A stretch of DNA of 64,000 nucleotides from Bradyrhizobium nivariense (GTDB lineage: Bacteria; Pseudomonadota; Alphaproteobacteria; Rhizobiales; Xanthobacteraceae): contig NZ_JARVWW010000012.1 of NCBI RefSeq assembly GCF_029846715.1, forward strand, positions 62,001-126,000, read 5' to 3'. Within the stretch, counting starts at the first letter, position 1, and each line of letters opens with the position of its first letter. Positions 33,845-43,339 of this stretch are shown here, piece by piece. The notes under the pieces were generated by a model that saw only the letters and a list, made by a program, of their open reading frames with translations, ran no database searches and had not been told where the DNA came from. Position numbers and translations under genes: made by a program.

Positions 33845-35271
33845 GCAACACGCTGGCAGAGCTCGAAGCCGACGTCAGCGCCGATCTCGCGCGGATCGCG
33901 CATCCCGGTGCCGCCTGGCTCGAACCGAAGATGGGACCGGACGGCAAGCCGGCGCTGGACGTGCTCGTCGTCGGCGCCGGTCAATCCGGCATCGCCATCG
34001 GCTTCGGTCTGATGCGATCCCGCGTCAGCAACATCCTGCTGCTGGACAAGGCCGAGGAAGGGATGGAAGGCCCGTGGCTGACCTATGCCCGCATGCCGAC
34101 CCTGCGCAGCCCGAAGGATTATACCGGCCCGGACCTCGATATCCCGAGCCTGACCTACCAGTCCTGGCACGAAGCCCGCTTCGGCCGGGAGAGCTGGCAG
34201 ACACTCGACCTGATCGCGCGCGGCCACTGGGCTGAGTATCTGCTCTGGCTGCGGCGCACGGTCGGATTGCCCGTGCGCAACGGGAGCGAGCTTCTGGAAA
34301 TCCGGCCGGCGGCAGATGGTTTGTTGGCCGCACGCGTGAAACGTGGCGATGGCGTCGAGACACTCCATGCGCGCAAGATCGTGCTCGCGACGGGGCAGGA
34401 GGGAATGGGCGGTTGGATGATTCCGGAGCCGTTGCGCGAACTGCCGGCCGGCTCGGTCGCAACGGTCGCCGGCGACATCGATTTCGAAAGCCTTCGCGGC
34501 AAGCGCGTCGCCGTGATCGGCGCCGGCGCATCTGCCTTCGACAATGCGGCAACCGCGCTGGAAGCGGGCGCAGCGGAAGTGCATCTGCTGTGTCGCCGGG
34601 CGCAGATCCAGGTCATCCAGCCTTATCGCTGGTTGACCTTCCGCGGCTTCCTGCGGCATCTCAGCGATCTCGATGATGCCTGGCGCTGGCGCTTCATGCG
34701 CGCCATCCTCGAAATGCGCGAAGGCTTTCCGCAACCAACTTACGATCGCTGCGCGCGTCATGCCAATTTCACCTTGCATGAGGGCGCGCCGATCGAGGCG
34801 GCCCGCGAGACCGATCGCGGTGTGGAATTGCAGACGCCACGCGGCGCCATACCTGCGGATTTCGTCATCTGCGGCACCGGTATCGACATGAACTTTGCCG
34901 GGCGCGGCGAACTGCGCGCATTTGCCGGCAATATCGCGACCTGGGCCGACTGCTACCAGCCGCCGGAGAGCGAGCGCAACGCGCGACTCGGCCGCTTTCC
35001 CTATCTCGCCGACGATTACGCCTTCACCGAACGTGTCGCGGGCGAGACGCCGTGGATCGCTGACATCCATCTCTTCGCGATCGCCTCCACCATGAGCTTT
35101 GGCCCGTCGGGATCGTCGATCAACGCGATGACAACCGCAGTGCCGAAGCTGGTCAATGGCCTGACGCGCGGCCTGTTCCGCGCCGATGTGGCGCGGCACT
35201 GGGCTTCGCTCCGCGCCTACGACGTGCCGCAGGCCGTGGTCACGCGGCAGGCGCGAGAACTGGGGGAATAG
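33841..35271 (+). CDS. FAD/NAD(P)-binding oxidoreductase (FMO-like)
   Basis: A 476-aa flavoprotein with two dinucleotide-binding folds: VVGAGQSGIAIGFGL for FAD and VIGAGASAFDNAATAL for NAD(P)H. An ATG(Q)-type FVICGTGIDMNF segment lies near the C-terminus. The arrangement is that of flavin monooxygenases and N-hydroxylases; a LTYARMPTLRSPKD block lies in the FAD domain. The ATG overlapping the SDR stop is the start; a much longer open frame upstream is the SDR gene read in another frame. It ends the enzyme part of the island before the ABC importers. Confidence 0.82.
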   Translation: MSNTLAELEADVSADLARIAHPGAAWLEPKMGPDGKPALDVLVVGAGQSGIAIGFGLMRSRVSNILLLDKAEEGMEGPWLTYARMPTLRSPKDYTGPDLDIPSLTYQSWHEARFGRESWQTLDLIARGHWAEYLLWLRRTVGLPVRNGSELLEIRPAADGLLAARVKRGDGVETLHARKIVLATGQEGMGGWMIPEPLRELPAGSVATVAGDIDFESLRGKRVAVIGAGASAFDNAATALEAGAAEVHLLCRRAQIQVIQPYRWLTFRGFLRHLSDLDDAWRWRFMRAILEMREGFPQPTYDRCARHANFTLHEGAPIEAARETDRGVELQTPRGAIPADFVICGTGIDMNFAGRGELRAFAGNIATWADCYQPPESERNARLGRFPYLADDYAFTERVAGETPWIADIHLFAIASTMSFGPSGSSINAMTTAVPKLVNGLTRGLFRADVARHWASLRAYDVPQAVVTRQARELGE

Positions 35272-35395
35272 CGATGATCATCCATGCGCCGCCGCGACGA
35301 AGCGTCCCCAGGAGCGCCCCGTGAGACTGGCGCGCAACTTGCTTCTTTCTTAACCTGTCTTGCTGGTGTTCTTGTCGAAATTTTGGGGAAAACGA

Positions 35396-37015
35396 ATGCG
35401 TTTTGTGTCTTTCAGCCCGGCATCCTCCGTGCTCGCCACCGCTGCGCTTTTGCTTGTCGCCGCCGCGCCTTCGCAAGCGCAAACCAGAGCGGAGACATTG
35501 CGCTATGTCACCGGCGCCTCCGTCAACACGCTCGATCCCAACATCCCGGGCTCGACGCGCGAATCCTTCGCGCTGAGCATGAGCACCTACGACCGCCTGG
35601 TGGCGTTCGGCCGCAAGCAGCTCAACGGCAAATGGGTGTTCGATCTCGACAAGATCACCGGCGAGCTTGCCGAATCCTACGACGTCAGCCCCGACGGACT
35701 TAAGCTGACGTTCCGTCTGCGCAAGGATGCCAAGTTCCAGGACGGCTCGCCTGTGACCGCCGAGGACGTCAAATGGTCGCTCGATCGCTGCGTCACCGCG
35801 CCGATCCTCGGCAAGGCACAATTGCTGACGGGATCGCTGACGTCCGCCGACCAGTTCAAGGTGATCGATCCCCTCACGATCGAAGTGACGCTGCCGAAAC
35901 CCGACAAGCTCGCGCTGCCGAATCTCGCCACGGTCTACCCGCTGATCATCAACTCGAAAGTCGCCAAGGAGCATGCGACCGCGGAGGATCCCTGGGCGAC
36001 AGCCTGGCTGAAGGAGCACACCGCCGGCAGCGGCGCTTATGTGATCGAGACCTTCAAGCCCGGCGAGCAGGTCATCATCAAGCGTAACGAGGACTGGAAC
36101 CGCGGCTCGCCCGACAAGCCGGCGTTTTTCAAGCGCGTGATCGTGCAGTCCGTGCCTGAGCCCGCGACCCGCGCCAATTTGGTCGAGCGCGGCGATGCCG
36201 ACCTTGTCGTCGATCTCCAGGCCAGCGACGTGCAGTCGCTCGAGGCCAAGGGCAAGCTCAAGGTGATCTCGACGCCGCAATACAATTCGATCACCTTCGT
36301 TTCGATGAACAACCAGATCCCGCCCTTCGACAACGTCAATGTCCGCCGCGCCATCGCCTTCGCGCTGCCCTATGACGACATGTTCAAGGCCGCCTTGTTC
36401 GGCCGCGGCGCGCCGCTGTTCGGTGCGGCATGGCCGGACGGCAAGCCGTTGAACGGCATCTATCCGTTCCAGGCGCCGGTGAAGACCGATCTCGACAAGG
36501 CCAGGGAATATCTGAAGGCCGCGGGGCTTCCCGAGGGTTTTTCCACCACCTTCAGCTTCAATGTCGGCCAGGCCTCGACCGCGGAGCCGATGGCGGCTCT
36601 CGTGAAGGAATCGCTTGCCAAGATTGGGATCAAGGTCGACATCCAGAAGCTGCCGGATGCGCAGATGTCAACGCAGATCAACGAGAAGAAGCTGCCCTTG
36701 TTCACCGAAGGCATCGTCGCCTGGCTGCCCTCGACCGATTACTTCTACCGCAACTTCTACACCGGCAATCAGCGCTGGAATTACAGCTCGATCAACAACC
36801 CGGAACTGGCCGCGATCGCGCAGGAAGCCCGCTTCGAGCCTGACAAGGCCAAGTACGAGGAGGACGGCCGCAAGCTCAACGCGATCCATTTCAGCGAGAT
36901 GCCACAGGTTCCGCTGTGGCAGCCGAACCAGGACGCGGTGATGGCGTCGTCGATCGAGGGCTATACCTACGAGTTCCATCGTCAGGTCGATTATCGCGAC
37001 GTCAGCCGCAAGTGA
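35396..37015 (+). CDS. Peptide/nickel-type ABC transporter substrate-binding protein (importer 1)
   Basis: A 539-aa periplasmic solute-binding protein of family 5 (DppA/OppA type). A Sec signal peptide covers about residues 1-29, ending SQAQ. The family block YDVSPDGLKLTFRLRKDAKFQDGSPVTAEDVKWS follows. The start ATG at 35396 has GGGGAAAA just upstream; a longer in-frame extension is less likely. It is followed by two permeases and a fused double ATPase, a complete importer. The cargo is presumably the nitrogenous ring compound or peptide-like molecule used by the enzymes upstream; this is inference from position. A 16-bp tandem repeat straddles its stop codon. Confidence 0.9.
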   Translation: MRFVSFSPASSVLATAALLLVAAAPSQAQTRAETLRYVTGASVNTLDPNIPGSTRESFALSMSTYDRLVAFGRKQLNGKWVFDLDKITGELAESYDVSPDGLKLTFRLRKDAKFQDGSPVTAEDVKWSLDRCVTAPILGKAQLLTGSLTSADQFKVIDPLTIEVTLPKPDKLALPNLATVYPLIINSKVAKEHATAEDPWATAWLKEHTAGSGAYVIETFKPGEQVIIKRNEDWNRGSPDKPAFFKRVIVQSVPEPATRANLVERGDADLVVDLQASDVQSLEAKGKLKVISTPQYNSITFVSMNNQIPPFDNVNVRRAIAFALPYDDMFKAALFGRGAPLFGAAWPDGKPLNGIYPFQAPVKTDLDKAREYLKAAGLPEGFSTTFSFNVGQASTAEPMAALVKESLAKIGIKVDIQKLPDAQMSTQINEKKLPLFTEGIVAWLPSTDYFYRNFYTGNQRWNYSSINNPELAAIAQEARFEPDKAKYEEDGRKLNAIHFSEMPQVPLWQPNQDAVMASSIEGYTYEFHRQVDYRDVSRK

Positions 37016-37072
37016 CTTGAGTAACAAGTGACTTGAGCAAAAAGTGACTTGAGCAAAAAGTGACGTCGGCAA
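37009..37072 (+). repeat. Four 16-bp tandem repeats across the stop codon of the binding-protein gene
   Basis: Units are 37009-37024 (caagtgacttgagtaa), 37025-37040 (caagtgacttgagcaa), 37041-37056 (aaagtgacttgagcaa) and 37057-37072 (aaagtgacgtcggcaa, diverged). The TGA stop at 37013-37015 is inside unit 1, so the array fills the space between the binding-protein gene and its first permease. A 16-bp unit is not a multiple of three. Confidence 0.9.
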
Positions 37073-37092
37073 ACCGGAGACTCTGAAAGGTG

Positions 37093-38124
37093 ATGACCGG
37101 TCTTGGTGCAACGGTGGTGCGGGCGGGCAGGCGGCTTCTGTCGTCGCTGCCGGCGCTGTGCGGCGTGCTGGTCTTCACCTTTCTCCTGATGCGCGTCCTG
37201 CCTGGAGACCCCGCGGTGTTCTTCGCCTCGGGGCCGAACGCCGGCAAGGAGGAGATCGAGCAGATCCGCAAGCAGATGGGGCTCGACAAGTCGGTGCCGG
37301 AGCAACTCGTGTTCTATCTCTCCGATATCGGCCACGGCAATCTCGGCCGCTCCATGATGACGGGGCAGCCGGTGCTAAAGGATTTGCGCGAGCGGCTGCC
37401 GGCCTCGCTCGAGCTCACTTTCACGGCGCTCCTGATCGCGCTGATCGCGGCGGTGCCGCTCGGCGTGGTGGCGGCGCTGCGGCCGGGATCGCTGGTCGAT
37501 CACGGCGTGCGGCTGTTCTGCGCGCTCGGCGTCTGCGTGCCGACCTTCGTGTCGGGCCTGTTGCTGATCTATGTCTTCTATTATCTGCTCGGTCTTGCGC
37601 CTGATCCGACCGGGCGGATCGACGTCTTCACCTCGCTGCCGCCGCAGCGCACCGGATTCCTGTCGATCGATTTCCTGCTCGCGGGAGACATCGAGGGCTG
37701 GTGGGCGGCCTGCAAGCAGTTGATCCTGCCGGCGGTGAGCATGGCCTTGTTCGTCATCGCGCCGCTGGCGCGGATCACGCGTGCTTCGATGCTGGTCTCG
37801 CTCGGCAGCGATTTCGTGCGCACCGCGCGCTCGGTCGGATTGTCCTGGCAGAAGGTCGTCGTCACCTATGCGCTGCGCAATGCGATCCTTCCCGTCATCA
37901 CCATTGCCGGCATCGTGTTCTCGACCATGCTTGGCGCCAATGTGCTGGTGGAGAAGGTGTTCTCGTGGCCGGGCGTCGCGTCCTACGCGCTCGATGCGTT
38001 GCTCTCCTCAGACTATGCGCCGGTGCAGGGTTTCGTGCTGCTGATGGCTGGCATCTTCGCGCTGGTCAATCTCGTGGTCGACATCTGCTACGGCATCGCC
38101 GATCCCAGGGTGTCAATCGGATGA
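37093..38124 (+). CDS. ABC transporter permease, DppB-type (importer 1)
   Basis: A 343-aa inner-membrane permease with the DppB/OppB N-terminal helix (LLSSLPALCGVLVFTFLLMRVLPGDP), further membrane helices and the binding-protein-dependent transport loop ARSVGLSWQKVVVTYALRNAILPV, which contacts the ATPase. It starts at ATG 37093 (a GTG one codon earlier is possible) after the tandem-repeat spacer and overlaps the next permease by 4 nt. Confidence 0.9.
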   Translation: MTGLGATVVRAGRRLLSSLPALCGVLVFTFLLMRVLPGDPAVFFASGPNAGKEEIEQIRKQMGLDKSVPEQLVFYLSDIGHGNLGRSMMTGQPVLKDLRERLPASLELTFTALLIALIAAVPLGVVAALRPGSLVDHGVRLFCALGVCVPTFVSGLLLIYVFYYLLGLAPDPTGRIDVFTSLPPQRTGFLSIDFLLAGDIEGWWAACKQLILPAVSMALFVIAPLARITRASMLVSLGSDFVRTARSVGLSWQKVVVTYALRNAILPVITIAGIVFSTMLGANVLVEKVFSWPGVASYALDALLSSDYAPVQGFVLLMAGIFALVNLVVDICYGIADPRVSIG

Positions 38125-38969
38125 CCAGCGCAACCCTCCGCCATTCGATCTGGATTTTGCGCGGCAACCCGCTGACCGGTGTCGCCGCGGCGGGTGTCTT
38201 CCTGTTCGTCCTGGTCGCGATCTTCGGGCCATGGCTCGTGCCCTACGATCCCGTCGTCTCCAATGTTTCGGAGGCGCTGCAGCCGCCGAGCCCGGCGCAT
38301 CTCGCCGGCACCGATCAGCTCGGCCGCGACGTATTCAGCCGCCTCGTCATCGCGGCACGGCTCGATCTTGCCATCGCCGTCTCCGCGGTCGGCATCTCCT
38401 TCGTGATCGGGGCTGTCGTCGGTTCGTTCTGCGGCTATGCCGGCGGCCGGCTCGACCGCTCGGTCGGCCGCTTCGTCGACGTCATGATGGCCTTTCCGCT
38501 GTTCGTGCTGGCGATGGCGATGGTCGCGGCTCTCGGCAACCGGATCGAGAACATCGTGATCGCAACCGCGATCATCAATCTGCCCTTCTACATCCGCTTC
38601 GCGCGCGCCGAGGTCAACGTCCGGCGCAATGTCGGGTGGGTGGAGGCGGCGCGCGCCTGCGGCGAGAGCCATTTCTCCGTGGTGCTGCGCTTCCTGCTGC
38701 CGAACATCCTGCCGGCGATGGCGGTGCAGATCTCGCTCAACCTCGGCTGGGCTATTCTCAATGCCGCCGGCCTGTCTTTCATCGGCCTCGGCGTCAAGCC
38801 GCCGACGCCGGAATGGGGCATCATGGTCGCAGAGGGTGCGCGCTTCATCTCGACCGGGCGGTGGTGGCTGGTGGCCTTTCCGGGCCTCGCGTTGATGATG
38901 GCCGTGCTGTGCTTCAATCTCCTCGGTGACGGGATGCGGGACATTCTCGACCCGCGCATGCGCACATGA
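38121..38969 (+). CDS. ABC transporter permease, DppC-type (importer 1)
   Basis: A 282-aa partner permease. The N-terminal NPLTGVAAAGVFLFVLVAIF helix, the HLAGTDQLGRDVFSRL motif of the DppC/OppC family and the EAARACGESHFSVVLRFLLPN coupling loop are all present. It overlaps both neighbours by 4 nt, so the importer is translated as a coupled unit. Confidence 0.9.
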   Translation: MTSATLRHSIWILRGNPLTGVAAAGVFLFVLVAIFGPWLVPYDPVVSNVSEALQPPSPAHLAGTDQLGRDVFSRLVIAARLDLAIAVSAVGISFVIGAVVGSFCGYAGGRLDRSVGRFVDVMMAFPLFVLAMAMVAALGNRIENIVIATAIINLPFYIRFARAEVNVRRNVGWVEAARACGESHFSVVLRFLLPNILPAMAVQISLNLGWAILNAAGLSFIGLGVKPPTPEWGIMVAEGARFISTGRWWLVAFPGLALMMAVLCFNLLGDGMRDILDPRMRT

Positions 38970-40636
38970 GCGAGGAATTGCTCAGGATCGACGATCTCCA
39001 CGTCGCGTTCTCGACGCGGCGCGGGATGGTCGAGGCTGTGCGCGGGGTTACGCTCACGGTCAAGGCCGGCGAGATGCTCGGCCTCGTCGGCGAGAGCGGC
39101 TCGGGCAAATCGGTCACCGGTTTTGCCACGACACGGCTGCTCGATGCGGCCGGGCGCGTCACTGGCGGAAAAATCCTGTTTCGCGGGCAGGACGTCACCA
39201 AGCTCAGGGGCGATGACCTTCGTCACCTGCAGGGCGCCGCGATGTCGACGATCTTTCAGAACCCGCGGGCGGCGCTCAATCCGATCCGCGCGATCGGTCT
39301 GCAGATCGCGGACGCAATCCTGACCCACAAGCGTATATCGAAAGACGCCGCCCGCGCCGAGGCGCTGGAGCTGCTGCGCGCCGTCCAGATCCGCGACCCT
39401 GAAACGCGGATGAACGCCTATCCGCACGAGCTCTCCGGCGGCATGTGCCAGCGCGTCATGATCGCGATCGCGATCTCCTGCAATCCCGCGCTGTTGATCG
39501 CCGATGAGCCGACGACCGGACTCGACGTCACCACGCAGAAGGTGGTGATGGACCTCCTGGCGGAGATTGCCGCCGCGCGCGGCATGGCGACGGTCCTGAT
39601 CACGCACGATCTCGGCCTCGCGGCGCGATACTGTCGCCGTATCGCGGTGATGGAGCGCGGCCGCATCGTCGAGGAAGCGAGCCCTAAAACGCTCTTCGGC
39701 GCGCCGCAGCACGCCTATACCAGGCGCCTGGTGGCGGCATCGCCGACCGCGACCTCCCGGATCGAGGATCTCGTGACGCAGGAAGAGAGGGAGCGCCATG
39801 CGGCTGTGATCAGCAAGCCCAGGCAGGAGCTCGCCCACGGTACTCCGCCGCTGTTGGAAGTGCGCAAGCTCGCAAAACGCTTTGACCAGGGCGCTGCGGC
39901 GGTGGCGGACTTCTCGATGACGATGGCCGGCGGCGAAAGCGTCGGCCTTGTCGGCGAATCCGGATCCGGCAAGAGCACGACGTCGCGGATGATTTGCCGC
40001 CTGATCGATCCGAGCGAAGGCGACATCGTGTTCGACGGGCAGTCGATCGGTCACGTGGCTTCGCGCGACTTTCACCGCTCGCGCTTCCGCAAAGACATCC
40101 AGATGGTCTTCCAGGATCCGAACGAGAGCCTCAATCCGCGCTTCACGGCCTTCGACTGCATTGCCCATCCCCTGATGCGGCTCGATCGTATGCGTGCGGG
40201 CAGAGAATTACGGCAGCGCGTGGAGGAATGCGCCGAGCGTGTGGGGCTGCCGCTCGATCTCTTGCCGCGCTTTCCGCATCAGCTCTCCGGTGGCCAAAAG
40301 GCTCGCGTCGGCATCGCCCGCGCCATCGCCTGCCGGCCGCGACTTCTCGTGCTGGACGAGCCGACCGCCGCGCTCGACGTCTCCGTGCAGGCGGTGGTGC
40401 TGCAACTGCTCGACCGCCTGCGGCGCGAGAACGACATCGCGCTGCTGTTCGTCAGCCACGATCTCAATGTGGTGCGCATGCTCTGCGACCGCACCATCGT
40501 GCTGCGCAATGGCGGCATCGTAGAGCAGGGCGAGAGCCGGGCGCTGTTCGATAATCCGAAGACCGACTACACGCGCGAGTTGGTCGAGGCGATCCCGCAT
40601 ATCGAGACCGGGCCAGCGCTGGCGGCGGCGCTTTGA
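38966..40636 (+). CDS. Double-ATPase ABC transporter ATP-binding protein (importer 1)
   Basis: A 556-aa protein fusing two ATPase domains in the manner of GsiA/DppDF. Domain 1 has GESGSGKSVTGF and the signature LSGGMCQRVMIAI with ADEPTTGLD. Domain 2 has GESGSGKSTTSR, LSGGQKARVGIARAI and LDEPTAALDVS. The linker carries the oligopeptide-type C-terminal segment HAYTRRLVAASP. It supplies both ATPases for importer 1, whereas importer 2 next door has them as two genes. Confidence 0.92.
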   Translation: MSEELLRIDDLHVAFSTRRGMVEAVRGVTLTVKAGEMLGLVGESGSGKSVTGFATTRLLDAAGRVTGGKILFRGQDVTKLRGDDLRHLQGAAMSTIFQNPRAALNPIRAIGLQIADAILTHKRISKDAARAEALELLRAVQIRDPETRMNAYPHELSGGMCQRVMIAIAISCNPALLIADEPTTGLDVTTQKVVMDLLAEIAAARGMATVLITHDLGLAARYCRRIAVMERGRIVEEASPKTLFGAPQHAYTRRLVAASPTATSRIEDLVTQEERERHAAVISKPRQELAHGTPPLLEVRKLAKRFDQGAAAVADFSMTMAGGESVGLVGESGSGKSTTSRMICRLIDPSEGDIVFDGQSIGHVASRDFHRSRFRKDIQMVFQDPNESLNPRFTAFDCIAHPLMRLDRMRAGRELRQRVEECAERVGLPLDLLPRFPHQLSGGQKARVGIARAIACRPRLLVLDEPTAALDVSVQAVVLQLLDRLRRENDIALLFVSHDLNVVRMLCDRTIVLRNGGIVEQGESRALFDNPKTDYTRELVEAIPHIETGPALAAAL

Positions 40637-40650
40637 GCCTCGACCGGCCC

Positions 40651-40714
40651 AAATGGTGCGGAGATCCCGCTGGCGAAGGTCCGGTTAGTGGCATACCATT
40701 TGCACACGCGAATG
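40651..40714. promoter_or_regulatory. Possible operator before importer 2
   Basis: In the 142-bp gap before the second binding-protein gene, aaatggt (40651-40657) is the exact inverse of accattt (40695-40701). TGGCATACCA (40689-40698) is near the TGGTnnACCA form used by FadR-type GntR regulators. An imperfect palindrome, CATTTGC-ACAC-GCGAATG (40697-40714), overlaps it. This suggests a separate promoter and operator for importer 2; no GntR gene is in view. Confidence 0.3.
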
Positions 40715-40778
40715 AGCTCTGGTTTCACCTGTTCTTGGCCAACGATGGCCGGCATCACGGCACTATTGGGAGGATTTC

Positions 40779-42380
40779 ATGGATCGCAGGACCGTATTGA
40801 AGGGACTGGCCGGCGCGGGCGGTCTGGCGTTGAGCGGCCTCTCGGCCCCGGCGATCGCACAAGGCGCTGCCGCGCGCACCCTGCGCTTCGTGCCGCAAGC
40901 AAACCTCGCCAATTTCGACCCGATCTGGGGCACGCAATATGTCGTGCGCAATGCCGCCGCGCTGGTCTGGGATACGCTCTACGGCGTCGATTCCTCGCTC
41001 CAGCCGCAGCGGCAGATGGTCGAGTCCGAGGAGGTGACCGACGATGGCACCACCTGGACGTTCAAATTGCGCCGGGGGCTCAAATTCCACGACGGCGAGC
41101 CGGTGCTGAGCAAGGACGTCGTTGCGAGTCTCACCCGCTGGGCGGCGCGCGATCCGATGGGGCTGATGCTCAAGGCGAACCAGCAGGAACTCACCGCCGT
41201 CGACGACCGCACCTTCAAATGGGTGCTGAAGCAGCCGTTCCCGAAGATGCTCTATGCGCTTGGCAAGAACAACTCGCCTTGCGCCTTCATCATGCCGGAG
41301 CGCATTGCGCAGACCGACCCGTTCAAGCAGATCGGCGATTATGTCGGCTCGGGGCCGATGAAGTTCGCCAAGGGCGAATGGGTCCCCGGCGCGAAAGCCG
41401 TGTTCGAGAAGTTTGCCGACTATGTGCCGCGGCAGGAAAAGGCGTCGTGGCTCGCCGGCGGCAAGCAGATGCTGATCGATCGCGTCGAATGGATCGTAAT
41501 GCCGGATCCGGCGACCGCTGCGGCCGCGTTGCAGAACGGCGAGATCGACTGGTGGGAGAACCCGATCGCGGACCTCGTCCCGGTCCTGAAGAAGAACAAG
41601 AACATCAGCGTCGACATCGGCGATCCGCTCGGCAATGTCGGCTCGTTCCGCATGAACTTCCTGTACCCGCCCTTCAACGACGTGCGGGCGCGGCGCGCAG
41701 TGCTGATGGCGATGAGCCAGGAAGACTATATGCGTGCGCTCGTCGGCGACGACAATTCGCTGTGGAAGTCGCTGCCCGGCTTCTTCACACCGGATACGCC
41801 GCTCTACACCGAGGCGGGCGGCGAGGTCCTGAAGGGCAAGCGCGATCTCGACGCTGCAAAGAAGCTGCTCGCCGAGAGCGGCTATTCCGGCCAACCGGTG
41901 ACGTGCCTGGTGGCACAGGATCAGCCGATCACCAAGGCGTTCGGAGATGTGACCGCCGATCTCTTGAAGAAGCTCGGTATGAATGTCGACTTCGTCGCGA
42001 CCGATTGGGGCACGGTCGGCTCCCGCCGCGCACAGAAGACGCCGCCCGGGCAGGGCGGCTGGAACATGTTCCACACCTGGCATGCGGGTTCGGACTGCAT
42101 CAATCCGGCGCCCTACACCGCCATTCGCGCCAACGGCGACAAGGCCTGGTTCGGCTGGCCGAACAGCCCCGGCACCGAGAAGGAGGTCACGTCGTGGTTC
42201 GAGGCCAAGAACCTCGACGAGGAGAAGGCCGCGGTCGCCCGCCTCAACAAGGTCGCGCTCGAGGACGTCGTCTACGCGCCGACCGGCTTCTTCCTCAGCT
42301 ACACGGCCTGGCGCAAGAACGTCTCCGGCATCACGAAAGGGCCGCTGCCGTTCTTCTGGGGCGTGTCGAAATCCGCATGA
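40779..42380 (+). CDS. Peptide-type ABC transporter substrate-binding protein (importer 2)
   Basis: A 533-aa family 5 solute-binding protein. The signal region starts MDRRTVLKGLAGAGGLALS, with a twin-arginine-like RR and hydrophobic core ending at PAIAQG, so Tat export is possible. The family block DDGTTWTFKLRRGLKFHDGEP follows. It differs clearly from the binding protein of importer 1. Shine-Dalgarno GGGAGG lies 8 nt upstream of the ATG. The permeases follow at 42398. The cargo is unknown. Confidence 0.9.
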   Translation: MDRRTVLKGLAGAGGLALSGLSAPAIAQGAAARTLRFVPQANLANFDPIWGTQYVVRNAAALVWDTLYGVDSSLQPQRQMVESEEVTDDGTTWTFKLRRGLKFHDGEPVLSKDVVASLTRWAARDPMGLMLKANQQELTAVDDRTFKWVLKQPFPKMLYALGKNNSPCAFIMPERIAQTDPFKQIGDYVGSGPMKFAKGEWVPGAKAVFEKFADYVPRQEKASWLAGGKQMLIDRVEWIVMPDPATAAAALQNGEIDWWENPIADLVPVLKKNKNISVDIGDPLGNVGSFRMNFLYPPFNDVRARRAVLMAMSQEDYMRALVGDDNSLWKSLPGFFTPDTPLYTEAGGEVLKGKRDLDAAKKLLAESGYSGQPVTCLVAQDQPITKAFGDVTADLLKKLGMNVDFVATDWGTVGSRRAQKTPPGQGGWNMFHTWHAGSDCINPAPYTAIRANGDKAWFGWPNSPGTEKEVTSWFEAKNLDEEKAAVARLNKVALEDVVYAPTGFFLSYTAWRKNVSGITKGPLPFFWGVSKSA

Positions 42381-42397
42381 CCCTGCGCTGAAGCCAG

Positions 42398-43339
42398 ATG
42401 CTCTCCTACATCCTCCGGCGTATCGCCTCGACCTTGCCAGTGATGGCGATCGTCGCGCTGTTCGTGTTCAGCCTGCTCTACATCGCGCCGGGGGATCCCG
42501 CCGTGGTGATCGCAGGCGATCAGGCAAGTCCGGAGGATGTGGAGCGCATCCGTCAAAGCCTCGGCCTCGATCGTCCCTTCCTGATCCAGTTCGGAAGCTG
42601 GGTCTGGCGCATTCTGCACGGCGATCTCGGCACCTCGATCTTCACCAATTTGCCGGTCTCGACCATGATCGGGCAGCGTCTCGGGCCGACGCTGTCGCTG
42701 ATGATGGTCACGCTCCTGCTCACGATCGTGGTCGCTGTGCCGCTCGGCGTGCTGGCGGCGTGGAAGGCGGGAAGCCTGATCGACCGGGCCATCATGGCCT
42801 TCGCCGTGTTCGGCTTCTCCCTGCCGGTCTTCGTCGTCGGCTATGTCCTCGCCTACGTCTTCGCGCTGGAGCTCGAATGGCTTCCGGTGCAGGGCTATAC
42901 GCCGCTCGCCCAGGGCCTCTGGCCCTGGCTGCAAAACCTGATCCTGCCGTCGATCGCACTCGGCTGTGTCTACATCGCATTGATCGCGCGTATCACGCGC
43001 GCCACCATGCTCGAAGTGTTGCAGCAGGACTATATCCGCACCGCGCGCGCCAAGGGTCTCGGGCAGGGCGGCATCCTGTTCGTCCACGCGCTGAAGAACG
43101 CGGCGGTGCCAATCGTCACGGTGATCGGGATCGGCATTGCGCTCCTGATCGGCGGCGCAGTGGTCACGGAAAGCGTTTTCGCGATTCCCGGCCTCGGCCG
43201 GCTCACGATCGACGCGATCCTGCGCCGCGATTATCCTGTCATCCAGGGCATCGTGCTGCTGTTCAGCTTCGTCTACGTCCTCGTCAATCTGATGATCGAC
43301 GTCACTTATACGCTCGTTGACCCGAGGATCCGCTATTGA
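42398..43339 (+). CDS. ABC transporter permease, DppB-type (importer 2)
   Basis: A 313-aa inner-membrane permease. It has the DppB N-terminal helix and APGDPAVVIAGDQASPEDVERI, the HGDLGTSIFTNLPV segment, and the coupling loop TARAKGLGQGGILFVHALKN. It begins 17 nt after the binding-protein gene and overlaps the next permease by 4 nt. Confidence 0.92.
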   Translation: MLSYILRRIASTLPVMAIVALFVFSLLYIAPGDPAVVIAGDQASPEDVERIRQSLGLDRPFLIQFGSWVWRILHGDLGTSIFTNLPVSTMIGQRLGPTLSLMMVTLLLTIVVAVPLGVLAAWKAGSLIDRAIMAFAVFGFSLPVFVVGYVLAYVFALELEWLPVQGYTPLAQGLWPWLQNLILPSIALGCVYIALIARITRATMLEVLQQDYIRTARAKGLGQGGILFVHALKNAAVPIVTVIGIGIALLIGGAVVTESVFAIPGLGRLTIDAILRRDYPVIQGIVLLFSFVYVLVNLMIDVTYTLVDPRIRY

